Positions 34,022 through 44,154 of a DNA stretch of 64,000 nt are shown in pieces. Position 1 is the stretch's first letter, and each line of letters starts with the position of its first letter. The position numbers and the translations under genes are program-made. The notes beneath the pieces are model-generated. The model saw nothing but the letters and a program-made list of their open reading frames with translations. It ran no database searches and was not told the DNA's origin. Origin of the DNA: Sordariomycetes sp. S80-01Y (taxonomy: Eukaryota; Ascomycota; Sordariomycetes); the NCBI GenBank assembly GCA_037042185.1, contig JAXQJY010000021.1, forward strand, positions 124,001-188,000, read 5' to 3'.

Positions 34022-35194
34022 CTAAATCCCTCGGCCTCCGTCGACATCCAGTGTAGTTCCAGTCATGAAGGAACTTTGATCCGAGGCTAGGAACCAAGCT
34101 GCGTTGGCAATGTCGGTCGGCCTTGTGAGCCTCTTCATTGGCAGCGTGTTAACGAGATTGCGACGGCGCTCCTCTGACTCCTCATCAGTGCCAATGCTCA
34201 TTTGAAGCCTTGAAAGAGTCAATACATTAACCGAACTTCCCAGAAGTCATTGTGAGATCAAATTGACTCCTTTGCGTTCGAACACTTACATTGATGTCTC
34301 CCCCACTGCCGGGCAGATGCAGTTGAAGCGAATTGTTGGAGCATACTCCAACGCCATGGTTTTCGTGGCCACCTGTATTAGTCTGCGTCAATTCTGTTTC
34401 TGGGATGTTTTCGTTCTGGTTTCTTCCTACGTGGACAGCAGCCTTGGAAGCATTGTAAAAGGCGAATCCGGGTCGAGGCCGCGAACAGCCAGTGCTGAGT
34501 TGAGGTGAGCTCCTGGGTTTTCTTGGTAGCACGCTTGCACTAACCTCGTCAAGTTGATGAATATGCCGGTTCCCTGTCTCTGCATATAGGGGCAAATTAT
34601 CTGAGCGCTCAGAAAGATCGGCTGCGTCATACTCAGTAAGAAGATAGATCCAGCCACCAAGTATCTTGTGTGCCAAAACATACCTTGACGTTGACATCAA
34701 ACGTCTTCTGATACTGGTGAATCGGCTTCGTGTGAACCGGCTACCGGCATGTTAGCAAATAGATTGCGGTGCGAGACGAGCACTAACCGACGGAGGTAAT
34801 GTTATACCTAAGGATAGATGTTAGCAGCCGTATTCCAGAGCCATTTCACGATCAACTTTGCTCACCAGCGTTGTTGACCACCACGTCCACTCTCCCGTAC
34901 TCCCTGTCGGCCAACGACAAAGCTCGCTCCCAAGTGTCTTGGCTGGCGACATCCCCTTTGAGAAATTCAAGGCGTTCATTGCCCGAGACTCTGGCGAAAC
35001 CCTTCTTTTCATCCAGATCAATCAATATTACCTTGCATCCTTCTTGCTGAAAGCGGTCCACAATGGCAGCGCCGAAACCATCTGCCCCTCCTGTGGCAAC
35101 CGATTAACTTTGGACGTACTTGCAACAGGTCGTTTGAAGGGAAGAAAAGGAACGAACCTGTCACTATAGCTACCATTCCCGTATATGACCCCAT
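34022..35194 (-). CDS. Short-chain dehydrogenase/reductase (SDR), eight exons
   Basis: A classical SDR with NAD(P) cofactor. Exons 35158-35194, 34866-35090, 34788-34807, 34684-34740, 34545-34621, 34431-34494, 34290-34372 and 34022-34208 join in frame to 249 residues, the normal family length. Motifs are [31 protein letters not shown] (residues flanking the 20-nt exon 3), the catalytic serine region [21 protein letters not shown] with the Tyr-Lys pair, and a C-terminal [15 protein letters not shown] typical of gluconate/3-oxoacyl reductase-like enzymes. Seven introns of 47-81 nt in 0.75 kb of coding sequence is very high. Divergent from the first TIM-barrel gene. No PTS1. Substrate unknown. 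Confidence 0.83.
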
Positions 35195-35572
35195 GGTGAG
35201 AATTAGACAGTCAAAAACTATATTTGGAAGCTACTCTCTTGTACGTGCAGGGAAGATCACGGGCAAGGTCTAGACGGCGCAAGTTTTCTTATGGGACCGC
35301 CTGAGGAGACCGTGAATGATGAGTGATGCGCCTTTTCAGTTGGAGCAGCTGCTCCTTGGGTTCCGGTCTCCAAGATCGCGACATCGCCCTTTGGGAACGC
35401 CCGGCGTGTTCTTCTAAGCGCCGGGGAGTGACCTCCAACAGTCACCTGAGTTGCAACCACCGAATCTCGTGCCAAATCTTTGTCTTGTATTTGAGAATGG
35501 TATGAGAAAAGAGCGTCCGGACCTGCAAATCCCACCCCATGGACAGACAATCGGGACCTGATTACCAGAATC
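35195..35572. promoter_or_regulatory. Divergent promoter, SDR / TIM-barrel gene 1
   Basis: A 378-bp shared upstream region; no clear operator was recognised. Confidence 0.45.
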
Positions 35573-36739
35573 ATGGATCACCAAGACATACGCATTGCCA
35601 TCGGCACGAACGCACTAGGCAAACCTGGAGCTGGTCACGACATTGAATCAAAACTCGCAGCAGCCAAAAAGTATGGCTTTGATGGAGTTGAAGTCGCGAT
35701 TGAGTGTCTTAATGCTCACGCAGAACTCGATCTATTTTCCAGCTATGATTCATGGCCTAGCCGTCTACGAGCGGCTGCAGCTGACATTTACGACCGAGCC
35801 AGTGCGCGTGGCCTGGAAATAGTCGCGTTGAATCCATTCGGCGCTTTCGATGGGCTTTCAAATGAACAAGACATCGTGTCGCGGCTGGAGGAAGCAGAGC
35901 TGTGGCTGCAACTCTGCGACGAATTGCACGCCCCTATCCTGCAGGTAATTTATGTTGATTGCCAGACGAGGGAACCGGCTCTCACACTTCTTATAGATCG
36001 CTTCGTGCATTTATCCCTTGCAGCATCAGAAGGCTCTCACGGCAGACCCAAAGCAAATCGCTGAAAACATGAAGAGGCTTGGGTTGATGGCTCAGAAGCA
36101 CGACAAGATAGTAGCATTCGAAGGCGTTGCATGGGGCATTGACGTCAACACGTGGCAGCAAGTCCACGAGATTCTGCGGCATGTCGAACTTGCCAATGTC
36201 CGTCATTGTCTCGATACTTTCCACATCGCCGCAGTGGCTGCCGGTGATCCTTTCAACACTACATCACCAATTCGACCCGATGGAATTGCCAGACTGCAAA
36301 GCAGCCTTTCAGAGATGAGGCAAAATTTGAAAGCGAGGGACATAGGTTACTTTCAGCTGAGCGACGCGGTGGCTGCTGATGAGCAACAGAAAAACTACCC
36401 TGTCAGGGACCTCAAGCAACCACCGTTCATGACGCAGTCGCGCAATTGTCGCGTTTTTCCCGGCGAGGGCGTGCTACCAGTGATGCCAGTGGCCAAGGCC
36501 GTATTTGAGACTGGCTATCGTGGCTGGGTGTCTATGGAAGTCTTTCACCCAGACTTCTGGAAGCAAGACAAGTCGTGAGTCCATCGCGCCAGCTTACCAC
36601 ATTTTACGAGAACCATATGGCTAAATTTCCCCTTTTCCACCGTGGCAGCATACCGGATCAATGGGCACGGAGAGGTATGGCGTCTTGGAAGAAGGTTGCA
36701 AAGCACTGCTTTGGTGGCAGTTCCGCACCGCGCATTTGA
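35573..36739 (+). CDS. Xylose-isomerase-like TIM barrel protein (3-dehydroshikimate dehydratase family) 1
   Basis: Three exons (35573-35944, 35997-36574, 36649-36739) give 346 residues of the AP-endonuclease-2/xylose-isomerase-like superfamily, which includes the 3-dehydroshikimate dehydratase QutC/Qa-4 and many sugar or inosose epimerases and dehydratases. The opening IAIGTNALG ... LAAAKKYGFDGVEVAIEC is as in QutC. The four metal-ligand positions are visible: Glu in AFEGVAWG, Asp in CLDTFHIAA, Gln in YFQLSDA and Glu in SMEVFH. The C-terminal WARRGMASWKKVAKH is typical of QutC-like proteins. The end (APRI) is not a PTS1, unlike its partner at 43 kb. Whether it dehydrates dehydroshikimate or a relative is unknown. 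Confidence 0.82.
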
Positions 36740-37072
36740 ACACGGTGCACTCCCATTTTACCTGAAACTTAGCAAAACTAGACCTGAAAGAAATTCGCAG
36801 TAGTATCAATGATGATCCCTGGAATTTTCGACGCTCTTTGAGGAGACGATTTGACCCGTGCTGATCTGATTTGAGCCGGTTGTCCGGGCTTCAAAATAAT
36901 CAGCCGGATGGGTCCGTAATTCAGGGAATCTGCGGGTCTCTGACGCGAGTGTTCTTTCATGTCGCCTAACCGGGGAGACACCATTTTACAAAAGATGAGT
37001 TAAATACAATGGACTCCCATTTCACGCTTTCCGGACAACGTGACGTGAAGCTCTTCGATAGATGACATTAAC
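36740..37072. other. Intergenic, TIM-barrel 1 3' / FAD gene promoter
   Basis: A 0.33 kb tandem spacer; no motif recognised. Confidence 0.5.
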
Positions 37073-38865
37073 ATGTCACCAGGAAATACGAGCATGGACG
37101 TGGACGTCCTCGTCTGCGGTGGGGGCATGTCAGGCATGTCCTGCGCTACCTTTGCCGCGGAATCGGGAGCAAAAGTTCTAGTTGCAGAGAAGCAGCCACA
37201 TCTTGGCGGTTCTTCTGCGTACTCGGCTGGAATGTTGTGAGTAATGACTCGCTTCTGTGATTGCCCCAGAAGGCCATCTCGTGCTATATGGGAGGTATCA
37301 CTGACGTCTGTTCCATCCAGTTGGGCTCCTCGGACACTCGAACAGCTTCATGAATGGATCCCAGATGGTGAACCCGAGTTACAGAAAGCATGGCACCTAG
37401 ACTATCTACGAGCAGTCCAATGGATGCGGCAAATGGACGTGCCCACAGCCGCGCAATATGGACCCATCATGACTATTGGTGAGTTAATCAATATACATGA
37501 CGAAGGTTACCGCCAACGCTTGCTAAATGTATTATACAGGCATTGGCTATCCGATCAAGATACCAATGCTCTACCAATTACATGCGAAACGGCTTCGAGA
37601 AAGCAATACCGGCTCCCAGGTCTGGGTCAACACCCAGGTGGTTAAGCTCATACAAGAGAATGATGGTGTTCAAGGCTCTCGCATTGTCGGCGCGGTGCTT
37701 CAACGAAGTAATGGAGCCCAGAGCACGTACATCGAGGTTAGAGCGAATGTCGTTGTCATGGCCACTGGAGGTTTCCAAGGCTCCAAGGAGATGCGAGCGA
37801 GATATCTCGGTCCCGGTGCCGACAATCTCTTCGTGAGGTCCAATACAGGCTCAGTGGGCGATGGCCTAAGGCTTGCTGGATTGGTGGGTGCCGGCTCAAG
37901 CAGCGGCCTCGCGACATACTACGGCCACCTCATGGCTGCTCCTTTGAGACGTGCAGATATCACCCCAAAGGAGTTTTTGCTTCTTGCTCAATACCGTGGG
38001 TAAAAGTCGCTCTAGGAATAACCAAGGCTGACCTATCGTAGACAGTCGACGATCCATACTCATCAATGAGGCCGGTAGGCGGTTTGCCGACGAATCTACA
38101 GGCGATGAAGTTGTCAACCAGTATTTGACCAAGCAGGAAAATCGGCGTGGGTTCATTCTTTTCGAGTATGTTTCTCATCCAAGCATACCTATATCTGCTT
38201 TGCATCATTTTCAGCTAATTCTCAGCTCAGCGAGCATGTCCGCACCCAGTATTGCATATCATCGCCGTTTCCCAACGCAGGCAATATTGATCGCCTTGCG
38301 TTGGCTCGGAAGTATGGTTGCAACGTGGTTGAGTCACCTACTTTGGCAGGCCTGATTGAGGCACTTGGAGAATTTGGCGTTAACACCAATGAGGCAAAGA
38401 GGACCATCGAACAATACCACAAATCAGTTGCCTTGGGCGATTCCTCCATAGTCCTCGACGCACCGACTGGCCGCGGGGGTGAGCCGGCGGCACCGCTCGA
38501 GGAGGGCAAAGGTCCATTCTTTGCCATGGAGGTCCAGCCATCGTGAGTCTTCCAGCTATCTTAGGACTTAAGCCATGTACAATTTCTAATCACGTTTTAG
38601 AATCACTTTCACGTACGGCGGGATCTCCATCGACACAAAGGGCCACGCTCTGACTCCTGACAACATGCCCATCCCGGGACTTCTGGTTGCCGGCGTAGAT
38701 GCTGGAGGTTTCAGCAACCTTGGATACGCTGGTGGACTGGCGCTTGCGTTCGTGACGGGATTTTGGGCTGCCCGAGAAGCAGCGTATCAACTCAATATGC
38801 CCGCTCCATCGTTACCCGAGCCGAATGCGAAGGATTTGGAGAGTGCTACCAATAGCCGGCTATGA
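37073..38865 (+). CDS. FAD-dependent dehydrogenase/reductase, fumarate-reductase type, C-terminal SRL
   Basis: A flavoprotein of the FAD_binding_2 family (fumarate reductase, 3-ketosteroid dehydrogenase). Exons 37073-37236, 37321-37478, 37540-37995, 38042-38165, 38231-38542 and 38601-38865 encode 492 residues. The dinucleotide fold is VLVCGGGMSGMSCATFAAE with VAEKQPHLGGSSAYSAGMF; the second FAD segment NVVVMATGGFQG and the C-terminal GGFSNLGYAGGLALAFVTGFWAA are typical. Such enzymes desaturate or reduce C-C bonds next to a carbonyl or carboxylate, which suits ring chemistry on a cyclohexene carboxylate. It ends TNSRL, a canonical PTS1. Acceptors D and E in the splicing were chosen to keep INEAGRRFADE and EHVRTQYC in frame. 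Confidence 0.83.
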
Positions 38866-39092
38866 GTGGTTTTCATTGCTTGTATAGACTCTAAGGTACA
38901 TGATGAAAATAGACCGCATTGAGCATCAGCTCGTAAAAACACATCTAGCTATTTGCAAAAATTAGCCCGCGATCTAGGCCAGGCCTAGTCATGTCTGAGG
39001 GCGTTGGCACTATCTTGGCGCCCATAATTCCTTGCTAGTCATTTCTTGGCTCTTGCTTGAAATGAAGCTATACGTAAAGCCAATCTGGTCAT

Positions 39093-39107
39093 GGATAAAT
39101 ATTATCC
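39093..39107. promoter_or_regulatory. QA-1F/QUTA-like half-site pair (15 bp)
   Basis: GGATAAATATTATCC: half-sites GGATAA and TTATCC separated by three bases instead of the four in the QA-1F consensus. A third GGATAA follows at 39120-39125. The pair lies about 650 bp before the permease ATG. The shorter spacing weakens it, and GATAA cores could equally serve nitrogen GATA factors, which control many Dal5-family permeases. Confidence 0.4.
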
Positions 39108-39661
39108 CTTCATCCATGCGGATAAACATAATTACAATAGGGTCTAGGATGAAGCTACGGCTCCATTTGATGCTAGTTCTGAGCTCGTGCGGACGATATT
39201 GGGACAAGAGCAGTCATGCAAATGCGCTCTAATCCAATACTTCGTTTGAGATATTCACATTCGTGTCATCTCAGCGCTTTGCTGTCAGGCGAGGGCCTGC
39301 CACGCTGTAAAATGTAATTGCCGCGGAGCTCACCACTGCCGAGTCATGCATGTGAGCTCAGGCCAACCGACATAGACCCTTCTCAGACTAGTGCTTCCAG
39401 CCAACACCCGCCGGGACAATAATTTAGACGACCGGTATATGGTCTTACCCCAGACAGTCGCCTACATGCCTTTCGAGGTGCGGGGTGGTCTGGGATGCTT
39501 CTCCACGGGGCGCACCTCCATGTCTGTTGACGCGGCTTTCTCCGGCACTCTAGCCCACGCTCCATTGACCGACTGCGCCAAAACCAGCAGTGATTCCCTT
39601 TTCGCCAAGGTTGCCCCAGGCCAGCGCTCAGAAGTGCTGGCGGAAGCCCGCGTTGGAAGCA

Positions 39662-39668
39662 TATAAGG
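39662..39668 (+). promoter_or_regulatory. TATA box of the Dal5-type permease
   Basis: TATAAGG about 90 bp before the ATG, at a sensible core-promoter distance. Confidence 0.4.
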
Positions 39669-39755
39669 AGCTGACCCGACCATATTGTTTCTCAAGTCCA
39701 CAGTCTTTCACTTGGTTTTCTCTCCTCATCTCATTGTTCTCGCGAATTTATCACC

Positions 39756-42247
39756 ATGACTGCTGCCAGAAGAGACTCCAATACAGACGCAGTCGACGCT
39801 GAGATAAGTGAGAAGACAGGCGGTGTTGAGCACCACGATGACAACGCCAGTGAATACCAAAACGCGGTGGTTGACGGCGTGGCTCCCGTGTACTCTACCA
39901 AAGGTTCGTTTGACTATGCATTTTTCGAGACTTTGAGCCTTTCTGCAAATTCGGAAGCTGACCAAACAATCAGAGATGAATGCCGTGCGCAGAAAAATTG
40001 ACTGGCGCATTATGCCCTTGGCAGCCTGGACTTGCGGCCTGCAATTTGTAGACAAGGTTTGTTTCATTTATCAGACCTATAATTGATCTTTCTAATATTG
40101 TTGCTAGTCTGCTCTTGGAGCCGCTGCTACCTATGGACTCCGTGAGGATTTAGGTCTTCATGGACAGGAGTATTCATGGTGTGTCTCAGTGAGTATGCTA
40201 ATTGATTGAGGTGCTCTTGTCTTGAAGTGCCTCATCTTCCCCGAAAGCATTGTTTCAAGTTTTAGGATGGTTCTAAGACTCGCTGATAGATCTTTTACTT
40301 TGGCTACCTCGCCGGATCCTTCGTCTCCGGCCGTGGACTTCAATACTTCCACGCTGGGAAGTTCATGGGAGTCGCCTTCTTCATCTGGGGTGGAACCCTC
40401 CTTGCCTGTATAGGAGCAAAGGGCTTCGCATCCTTGATGGCTCTTCGATTCTTGCTTGGGTAAGCATAGCAGAGCTCCGGGAATGGTAGGACTGAGCGTT
40501 GACAGCGCCCTCTAGACTTTTTGAATCTTGCGTGGTTCCGGGGCTGTTGCTCATGTAAGTATATTGACCGATCCCAACGTGCGCATACGAACCATTTGCT
40601 AACTTATTTTCAAGCACTACAATGTGGTACGTTCCGGTGGCGAGAGGGTTCTCGGCCTTCATGGCTTACATCATTCTAGGTACACGCAGAGGGAGCAGCC
40701 ACTTCGCTTCGGTTTATGGACGGTGTTGAATGGTTTTCTGCCCGTACCATTTCTCGTTATCTACTACGGTAAGCCTCACAAAGTGCGCTCGCTTCATGAA
40801 TAGAAAAGAATGCTGACGCAAATTCAAGGTCTTGGTCATATCAAGAGCGGTCCACTTGTAAGGATCAAGATTCATCTGCAGCGTCACACGTGCATTTTAG
40901 CTGACCTTTTTATGTAGATCTCGTGGCAGCTGATCTTCCTTCTTCTCGGACTCCTTAGCTGCGTAACTGGGGTCTTACTTGTACGTCAAGCCTTGGAGAC
41001 TTCGGAAATCCATGCCATCATTGATCTGACCAGACAACACTAGTACTTTATTATGCCAGACTCTCCCGAAAACGAAACTTGGCTCAACGAGCGCGAGAAG
41101 GCCATTGCTATCAAGAGAGTCGCGGACGACCAACTCGGTGTGAAAGAGAGTGAGCAACACCATCACTGCTACAAATACCGCATGAGCTGACGTCTTTGAT
41201 AGCCACTTTCAAGCGGACACAAGTAGGTTTGCGTGCGCGCTTGATCACGTCATTTCGTTACTGATAGGAGACCTAGCTCAAAGAAGCCATCACAGACTAC
41301 CGCGTCTGGATGATCGTGTTCCAGATGTTCTTTTCCCAGGCAATGGGAAATGTGACGACCAACTTCCTCGGCATCATCATCAAGGTACTATCCCGTCACA
41401 GTATCCCGTGCCTAACGCGTGCCTTTGTGCGGAGTTGCAATGCTAATCACAGGCTTTCTACAACAGGGTTTTGGGTACTCCGATCTGACTGCCCAGCTAT
41501 TCACTGCCCCCAACTATGCTGTTCAGGTATTTCAACAATCTTTTCTTCTATGAATGTATGTAAAGCAGCAGCTAATGTGTTTACAGGGTGCATCTCAACT
41601 TATTGTCTCAGCACTCCCGACTTTTTTCAAGCCCTTCCGATCGATGAAGCAACCCCTTACGGCAGCGGCGAGCATCATCTCACTTGTCGGCATCGCGATT
41701 TTGTACGTGACTCCTGATGAGGTGCAATACCAGAGCCGCAGGCTTGGAGCCATCATTCTCATCTCATGCTCTGGCGTCAACTACACTGTCATCATGTCTG
41801 TCATCGGTAGCAACATCACTGGTACGACCAAGAAGCAGATGACAACCTCGGCTACCTTTGTTATGTACTGTGTCATCAACATCATCACGCCGCAGACTTT
41901 CATCGGAACGGAATCTCCTCGCTACCCGACAGGACTGACGTTTGTTATGTCGTATGTTGATATCCCCGCGCTTCGACTTCAATAAATCAGACTCTAACGG
42001 AAGCAGGTTCTGCTCAGTTTTCATTGCTCTGACTCTTTCTACCTGGCTCTGTATGAGACTTGAGAACTCGCGAAGGGATAAGTTGGCGATAAGCGATCCT
42101 AGCTACGACCGCCACGGTGCTACTGATGGGGATATTGCCAATCCAAAGTGAGTCAATTTCACTATTTGGCCGCGCTTTATACTTTTCTGACACATATTTA
42201 GGGATGACACAGACAGGGAGAACAAGCGATTTCGGTATTCTGGTTAG
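39756..42247 (+). CDS. MFS permease, Dal5/allantoate (anion:cation symporter) family
   Basis: A plasma-membrane transporter for small organic anions. I assemble sixteen exons: 39756-39903, 39974-40056, 40108-40188, 40290-40459, 40516-40554, 40615-40626, 40680-40768, 40829-40857, 40918-40980, 41044-41149, 41203-41222, 41277-41384, 41467-41526, 41587-41951, 42007-42147, 42202-42247. They join in frame to 519 residues. Family features: hydrophilic N-terminus, RRKIDWRIMPLAAWTCGLQF, GQEYSWCVSIFYFGYLAG, LFESCVVPGLLLITTMWYTQ, and GFGYSDLTAQLFTAPNYAVQ in the second half; twelve hydrophobic helices are expected. Exon 6 is only 12 nt and exon 11 only 20 nt. It probably imports the cluster's substrate (a hydroaromatic or similar acid). 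Small-exon borders are the least certain part. Confidence 0.8.
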
Positions 42248-42975
42248 TTGGGCAGGCTGTAGTGACGTCTTGGGACCGTTTGCCCAGGGACTTGTGGAGA
42301 TACCGTTCGAAGTTGAGAGGCCACTGTGTAGGCAAAATGAAGCTTGATGCCTTGTTCCTTCTTGGAACAGGCGGAGCTCATTTGCCTTTACTTCTGCCTT
42401 GGATTGCTGTATGGACTAATCGCCTGCATTATGTGTATGCGCGGGGGCAGTTACTGGATGTTAGCAGACTGAAGATGTTGTTTGATGAGACCATCCAAGC
42501 TCTGAGTACCGAGCCCAAAAACTTCAGCTCTAGTAAGCGAGTGGAGATTAAATTTACAATCGTCTTACGAGCAATTCTTTCGACTGCAAATGCACAACGC
42601 GATTACCGTTGAGTCCGTTGAAGCGATGCAAACATGATTCGTATTCGCCTCTGGGCAACGCATTTAGCTAGCCAACGCCGAGAAGCCCGCCCTGTAGCGA
42701 ACATCCGGCTTGGCGGTAGGTCCGGCCTGGACTATTGTAGGAGCCACGGGGAAGCTTGTGGAGAAGGAGGGGTATGACAACGCCGGTTGGTACTCGACGT
42801 TGCTCTACCCAGACTCGGCCGCAACATAAATCAATTGACCGGAGTGGGTGGATCCAAGGCCGGCCGTTTACACGAGTCTTGGCCGGCTAGATACCTGACA
42901 CTTTTCCATGAGATGCCACCACACCTTGATAACATTTGAAAACGCTCCCTACTCGGAAAACACAGCTTCTTCGAG
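42248..42975. promoter_or_regulatory. Intergenic, permease 3' / TIM-barrel 2 promoter
   Basis: A 0.73 kb tandem spacer. A 116-codon frame (42262-42612) has no recognisable domain. Several CGG triplets cluster at 42709-42728 (CGGCTTGGCGGTAGGTCCGG), which zinc-cluster regulators might use. Confidence 0.4.
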
Positions 42976-44154
42976 ATGAATAGACCCGCCGATTACGACA
43001 GCGGCACAATGCCCGTTCACACCCTCTCACACCGGTTTGGAACAGCCACTGTCTCTCTCGGTCATCCGGAAGCTCAAGGTCTAACACCGAAACTGAAGGC
43101 AGCTGCGGCAGCAGGCTTCAAGTATATTGACCTCTTTGACGAATGCTGGGCCTCATATCTTACTCAACATGGTCAGAACAGCGAGCGATTGTGGGATGCG
43201 ACGCCCGAGAACCTGGCAATAGCAAGACAGCTGGGCGATGAAGTAAAGGGATTGGGTATGGAGATTGTCTGCACCCAGCCCCTTCGTATGATCGAGGGGC
43301 GTCGAGAGCCGAAGGAGAGGGCTCGTCAACTGGAATTGGTCGCCAAGAGATTCCTTTTCATGCGAGCCTTCGACACCGACCTTGTCTTCATGTGCTCGAG
43401 CATTGACAAGGAGCCCTCATCTACTATGGATTTTAAAACGGTGGCCAAGGACTTGAGAGAGATGGGCAGGATGGCCGAGGAATTCTCCAAGGCAGATGGC
43501 GGCCGCATGCTCAAGATTGGCTACGAAGGCCTTTCTTGGGCCCAGCGCAACACGTGGGCGTCGAGTTGGGAGGTGGTGCGAGCGGCGAACCGACATAATG
43601 TTGGACTCATCGTGGACTCGTTCAACCTCCTAGCAGTTGAATATGCGGACCCATACAATCCTGAAGGGCACGGACGTTTGTATTCGACAGAGGAGGAATC
43701 CCTCGATGTTTTGAGAATGTCCTTGGCATCCTTCGTCTCAACAGTTCCGGGAGATCGCATCTTCCTCGTGCAGCTAGGCGACGCACAGAAGATGGACCCC
43801 GTTCATTTCAAGCGACCGGCAGATGAAACGACCCCTGAGCTGCTACCCTGGTCGAGGAAACATCGACTGTACCCTTTGGAGAAGCATCTTGGGGCTTATA
43901 TGCCAGTTCATCTAACGTTGGCTGCTGTAATCGCAACGGGGTATGCTGGCCCATTATCCCTTGAGGTTTTCACGGCATCTCTACATGATTCGGGACCTTC
44001 TGTCCCAGAAGATCATGCCAAAAGGGGGATCCGAGGACTCAGCAGGTTGTGCGATGCTGTAGCAAAGGTTGAGCCCTTTTGGGGGACCACAGCCTCCGAA
44101 ACCACGGCATATAAAGTGTGGAAAAGGGGCAACACTGCAAGTGCTCGACTTTGA
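42976..44154 (+). CDS. Xylose-isomerase-like TIM barrel protein 2 (QutC-like), C-terminal ARL
   Basis: A single-exon, 392-residue relative of 3-dehydroshikimate dehydratase and sugar/inosose isomerases. It opens with FGTATVSLGHPEAQGLTPKL and a helix AAAAAGFKYIDLFDECW, as in QutC-type N-termini. Metal-ligand positions are Glu in GYEGLSWA, Asp in IVDSFNLLA, Gln in FLVQLGDAQ and Glu in SLEVFTASL. FKRPADETTPELLPWSRKHRLYP matches the conserved loop of fungal QutC. It ends TASARL, a canonical PTS1, unlike the cytosolic-type end of TIM barrel 1. The lack of introns contrasts with its neighbours. It is a candidate for the ring-dehydrating step of a peroxisomal pathway. Confidence 0.83.
   Translation: MNRPADYDSGTMPVHTLSHRFGTATVSLGHPEAQGLTPKLKAAAAAGFKYIDLFDECWASYLTQHGQNSERLWDATPENLAIARQLGDEVKGLGMEIVCTQPLRMIEGRREPKERARQLELVAKRFLFMRAFDTDLVFMCSSIDKEPSSTMDFKTVAKDLREMGRMAEEFSKADGGRMLKIGYEGLSWAQRNTWASSWEVVRAANRHNVGLIVDSFNLLAVEYADPYNPEGHGRLYSTEEESLDVLRMSLASFVSTVPGDRIFLVQLGDAQKMDPVHFKRPADETTPELLPWSRKHRLYPLEKHLGAYMPVHLTLAAVIATGYAGPLSLEVFTASLHDSGPSVPEDHAKRGIRGLSRLCDAVAKVEPFWGTTASETTAYKVWKRGNTASARL

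Larger units (their letters stand above)
38866..39755. promoter_or_regulatory. Promoter region of the Dal5-type permease
   Basis: 0.89 kb between tandem genes. It includes the operator-like palindrome at 39093-39107, a further GGATAA at 39120-39125, and a TATA box, both listed separately or below. Confidence 0.5.
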
